NCBI GenBank assembly: GCA_003525525.1
Contig: DQED01000046.1
Coordinates: 1 to 20,660 of the forward strand
Direction of reading: 5' to 3'
DNA from: Desulfovibrio sp.
Lineage (GTDB): Bacteria > Desulfobacterota > Desulfovibrionia > Desulfovibrionales > Desulfovibrionaceae
DNA: 20,660 bases
Shown: positions 19,111 to 20,660 of the stretch, one piece after another
Position numbering within the stretch: the first letter of the stretch is position 1
Layout of the letters: each line of letters opens with the position of its first letter
Translations under genes and position numbers: made by a program
Notes under the pieces: model-generated
The model's input: only the letters and a program-made list of their open reading frames with translations
Databases searched by the model: none
What the model was told of the DNA's origin: nothing

Positions 19111-20660
19111 ATGCGACTGACGTTCACCGGCAAGATCATCGCTTTGCTCCTTTTCACCGTCGCTTTGCTCACCATGGCCATCTCCGTCACCGTCGACCAG
19201 TACCTTTCCGCAGGCCTCAACCAGATGAGCCAGCAGGAAATCAACAGCAAGGCCGATGCCGTGGATTTCATGCTCAAGGAGACCAGCCAGGAGGTCAGAG
19301 GCACCACCGCGCTGCTTGCCAGCCGCCCGGACGTGGCCGCTGCCATCGTGGCAAAGGACAAGGCCAAGCTGGTCGAAATCGCCAAGCAGGCCCAGCGTGA
19401 CCTCAAGATCCAGTTCGTGACCATCGCGGACGTCGACGGCGTGGTTGTCGCGCGCAGCCATTCCGAGAAATCCGGGGACTCGGTCAAAAACCAGATCAAC
19501 GTGCAAAAAGCCCTGGCCGGCCAGACGTCCATCGGCATGGAAGAAGGCACGGCCGTCAAGTTCTCCCTGCGCGCGGGCGCGCCCGTCCACCAGGACGGCA
19601 AGATCGTCGGCAGCGTCACCGCCGGCATCAACCTGTCCTCCAGCAACGACTTCGTCGATGAAATGAAAAAGGTGCTCGACGTCGAATGCACCATCTTCTA
19701 TGGCGACACCCGCGTGGCCACGACCATCGAACGCGAAGGCAAGCGCGCCGTGGGCACGCGCATGGACAACCCCAAGGTCATCGAAACCGTGCTGCAAAAA
19801 CGCGGACGCTTCCTCAACATCAACACGATCCTCGGCCGCGAGTACAACACCGCCTATTGGCCCATCCTCGGCGCGGACGGCAACGTCGCGGGCATGCTCT
19901 TCATCGGCAGCGACCGCGGAGCCATCGCCGCCACCGAACGCACCATCCTCTATTCCGCGCTGGCGGCCTCGAGCATGGTCGCCCTGGTCGTGCTCGTGGT
20001 GGGCTTTTTCACCGCCCGGGGCATGACCTCGCCACTGCGGCGCATCATTGACCTCGCCCGCAAGGTGTCGCGCGGCGACCTCGAGGCGCGGCCCGAAGGC
20101 CGGTTCTCCGGCGAAATGGGCGAACTTGCCGGCGCCCTGGAGAAGATGGTCACCGGGCTCAAGGCCAAGATCGCCGAGGCCGAAGCCATGAGCCAGGAAG
20201 CCAACGAGGAAGCCAAATGCGCCGAGGCCGCCCGCGCCGAAGCCGAAAAGGCCCAAAGCATGGCGGAGGCGGCCAAGCGCGAAGGCATGCTGGAAGCGGC
20301 CGAAAACCTGGGGCTCGTGATCGAAAGCATCATCGCCGCCTCGGGCGAACTGGAAAGCCAGGTCGAACACGTGCGCGACGGGGCCGACCACCAGCGCGAC
20401 CGCCTGCGCGAAGTGGTCGAAGCCATCGCCCAAATGACCGCGACCGTCCTCGACGTGGCCAAGAACGCCTCCCGCGCCGCCCAGTCCGCCGAAGACACCA
20501 AGGCCAAAGCCTCGGCCGGCTCCACCGTGGTCGAAGAGTCCATGCGCTCCATCGACCGGGTCAACGCCGTTTCCTCCAACCTCAAGGAAGCCATGGCCGC
20601 CCTGGGCGACCAGACCCAGGCCATCGGACGCGTCATGTCCGTCATCTCCGACATCGCCGA
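19111..20660 (+). CDS. Methyl-accepting chemotaxis protein, N-terminal part (runs off window)
   Basis: The frame opens at an ATG behind GGGAGG and continues past the window end (516 complete codons shown). A membrane segment at about 7-27 is followed by a periplasmic Cache-type sensor (about 30-275, with VTIADVDGVVVARSH and GKIVGSVTAGINLS), a second membrane segment (about 279-302), a HAMP domain (about 303-355), and a long Ala/Glu/Lys-rich coiled coil (about 350-400). The start of the signalling domain comes last. The linker (AEAAKREGMLEAAENL) is of a kind common in Desulfovibrio receptors. The methylation tip and CheW/CheA-binding hairpin lie outside the window. The ligand is unknown; Cache domains often bind small acids or amino acids. 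Confidence 0.93.
   Translation, partial: MRLTFTGKIIALLLFTVALLTMAISVTVDQYLSAGLNQMSQQEINSKADAVDFMLKETSQEVRGTTALLASRPDVAAAIVAKDKAKLVEIAKQAQRDLKIQFVTIADVDGVVVARSHSEKSGDSVKNQINVQKALAGQTSIGMEEGTAVKFSLRAGAPVHQDGKIVGSVTAGINLSSSNDFVDEMKKVLDVECTIFYGDTRVATTIEREGKRAVGTRMDNPKVIETVLQKRGRFLNINTILGREYNTAYWPILGADGNVAGMLFIGSDRGAIAATERTILYSALAASSMVALVVLVVGFFTARGMTSPLRRIIDLARKVSRGDLEARPEGRFSGEMGELAGALEKMVTGLKAKIAEAEAMSQEANEEAKCAEAARAEAEKAQSMAEAAKREGMLEAAENLGLVIESIIAASGELESQVEHVRDGADHQRDRLREVVEAIAQMTATVLDVAKNASRAAQSAEDTKAKASAGSTVVEESMRSIDRVNAVSSNLKEAMAALGDQTQAIGRVMSVISDIA

Noticed and set aside
19069..20433. 454-codon minus-strand frame opposite the chemoreceptor
   Set aside because: Antisense of an obvious methyl-accepting chemotaxis protein; its His/Gly/Phe-rich composition is typical of such shadows.

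Overview
The window looks like a piece of a Desulfovibrionaceae chromosome (Desulfovibrio or Solidesulfovibrio type). This rests on the right flank: a chemoreceptor with the Ala/Glu/Lys-rich linker common in that family, a DUF4070 radical SAM protein and an AhpC-type peroxiredoxin, all GC-rich. The genus is an inference from protein style, not from a marker gene.

The left 15 kb is accessory DNA stacked at a tRNA gene. Two 3'-terminal fragments of a tRNA-Leu, at 8708-8764 (clearly UAA) and 14989-15045, share a 30-nt identical T-arm/acceptor segment, a similar 44-bp leading sequence (34/44 identical) and a downstream terminator hairpin. They read as the distal att ends of two tandem integrative elements. 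The intact tRNA and the integrase are not in the window and should lie to the left.

Element A (1-8764) holds, on the minus strand, an AlpA-type regulator, a DUF3987 ATPase, MobC and the start of a relaxase, with hairpins and a striking inverted array of 9-bp repeats between the ATPase and mobC. Next come an MqsR/MqsA toxin-antitoxin pair, a 33-bp direct repeat, and an efflux operon (FUSC permease, DUF1656 protein, HlyD-type periplasmic subunit) with a divergent AraC-type regulator.

Element B (8765-15045) is the most unusual part. It carries three co-directional genes and nothing recognisable for mobility: a 688-residue membrane protein of no known family, a GH73 glucosaminidase fused to what looks like a circularly permuted Amidase_3 domain, and a fusion of a papain-like peptidase with a GHSAG alpha/beta hydrolase. 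None has a signal peptide. One protein anchored in the membrane plus enzymes aimed at glycan, amide, peptide and probably ester bonds suggests an undescribed envelope-targeting conflict or lysis system. That function is inferred.

From 15046 on the order looks chromosomal: radical SAM protein, peroxiredoxin, a small Cys-rich exported protein, an SH3 lipoprotein behind a Fur/PerR-like palindrome, and a methyl-accepting chemotaxis protein cut by the window end.
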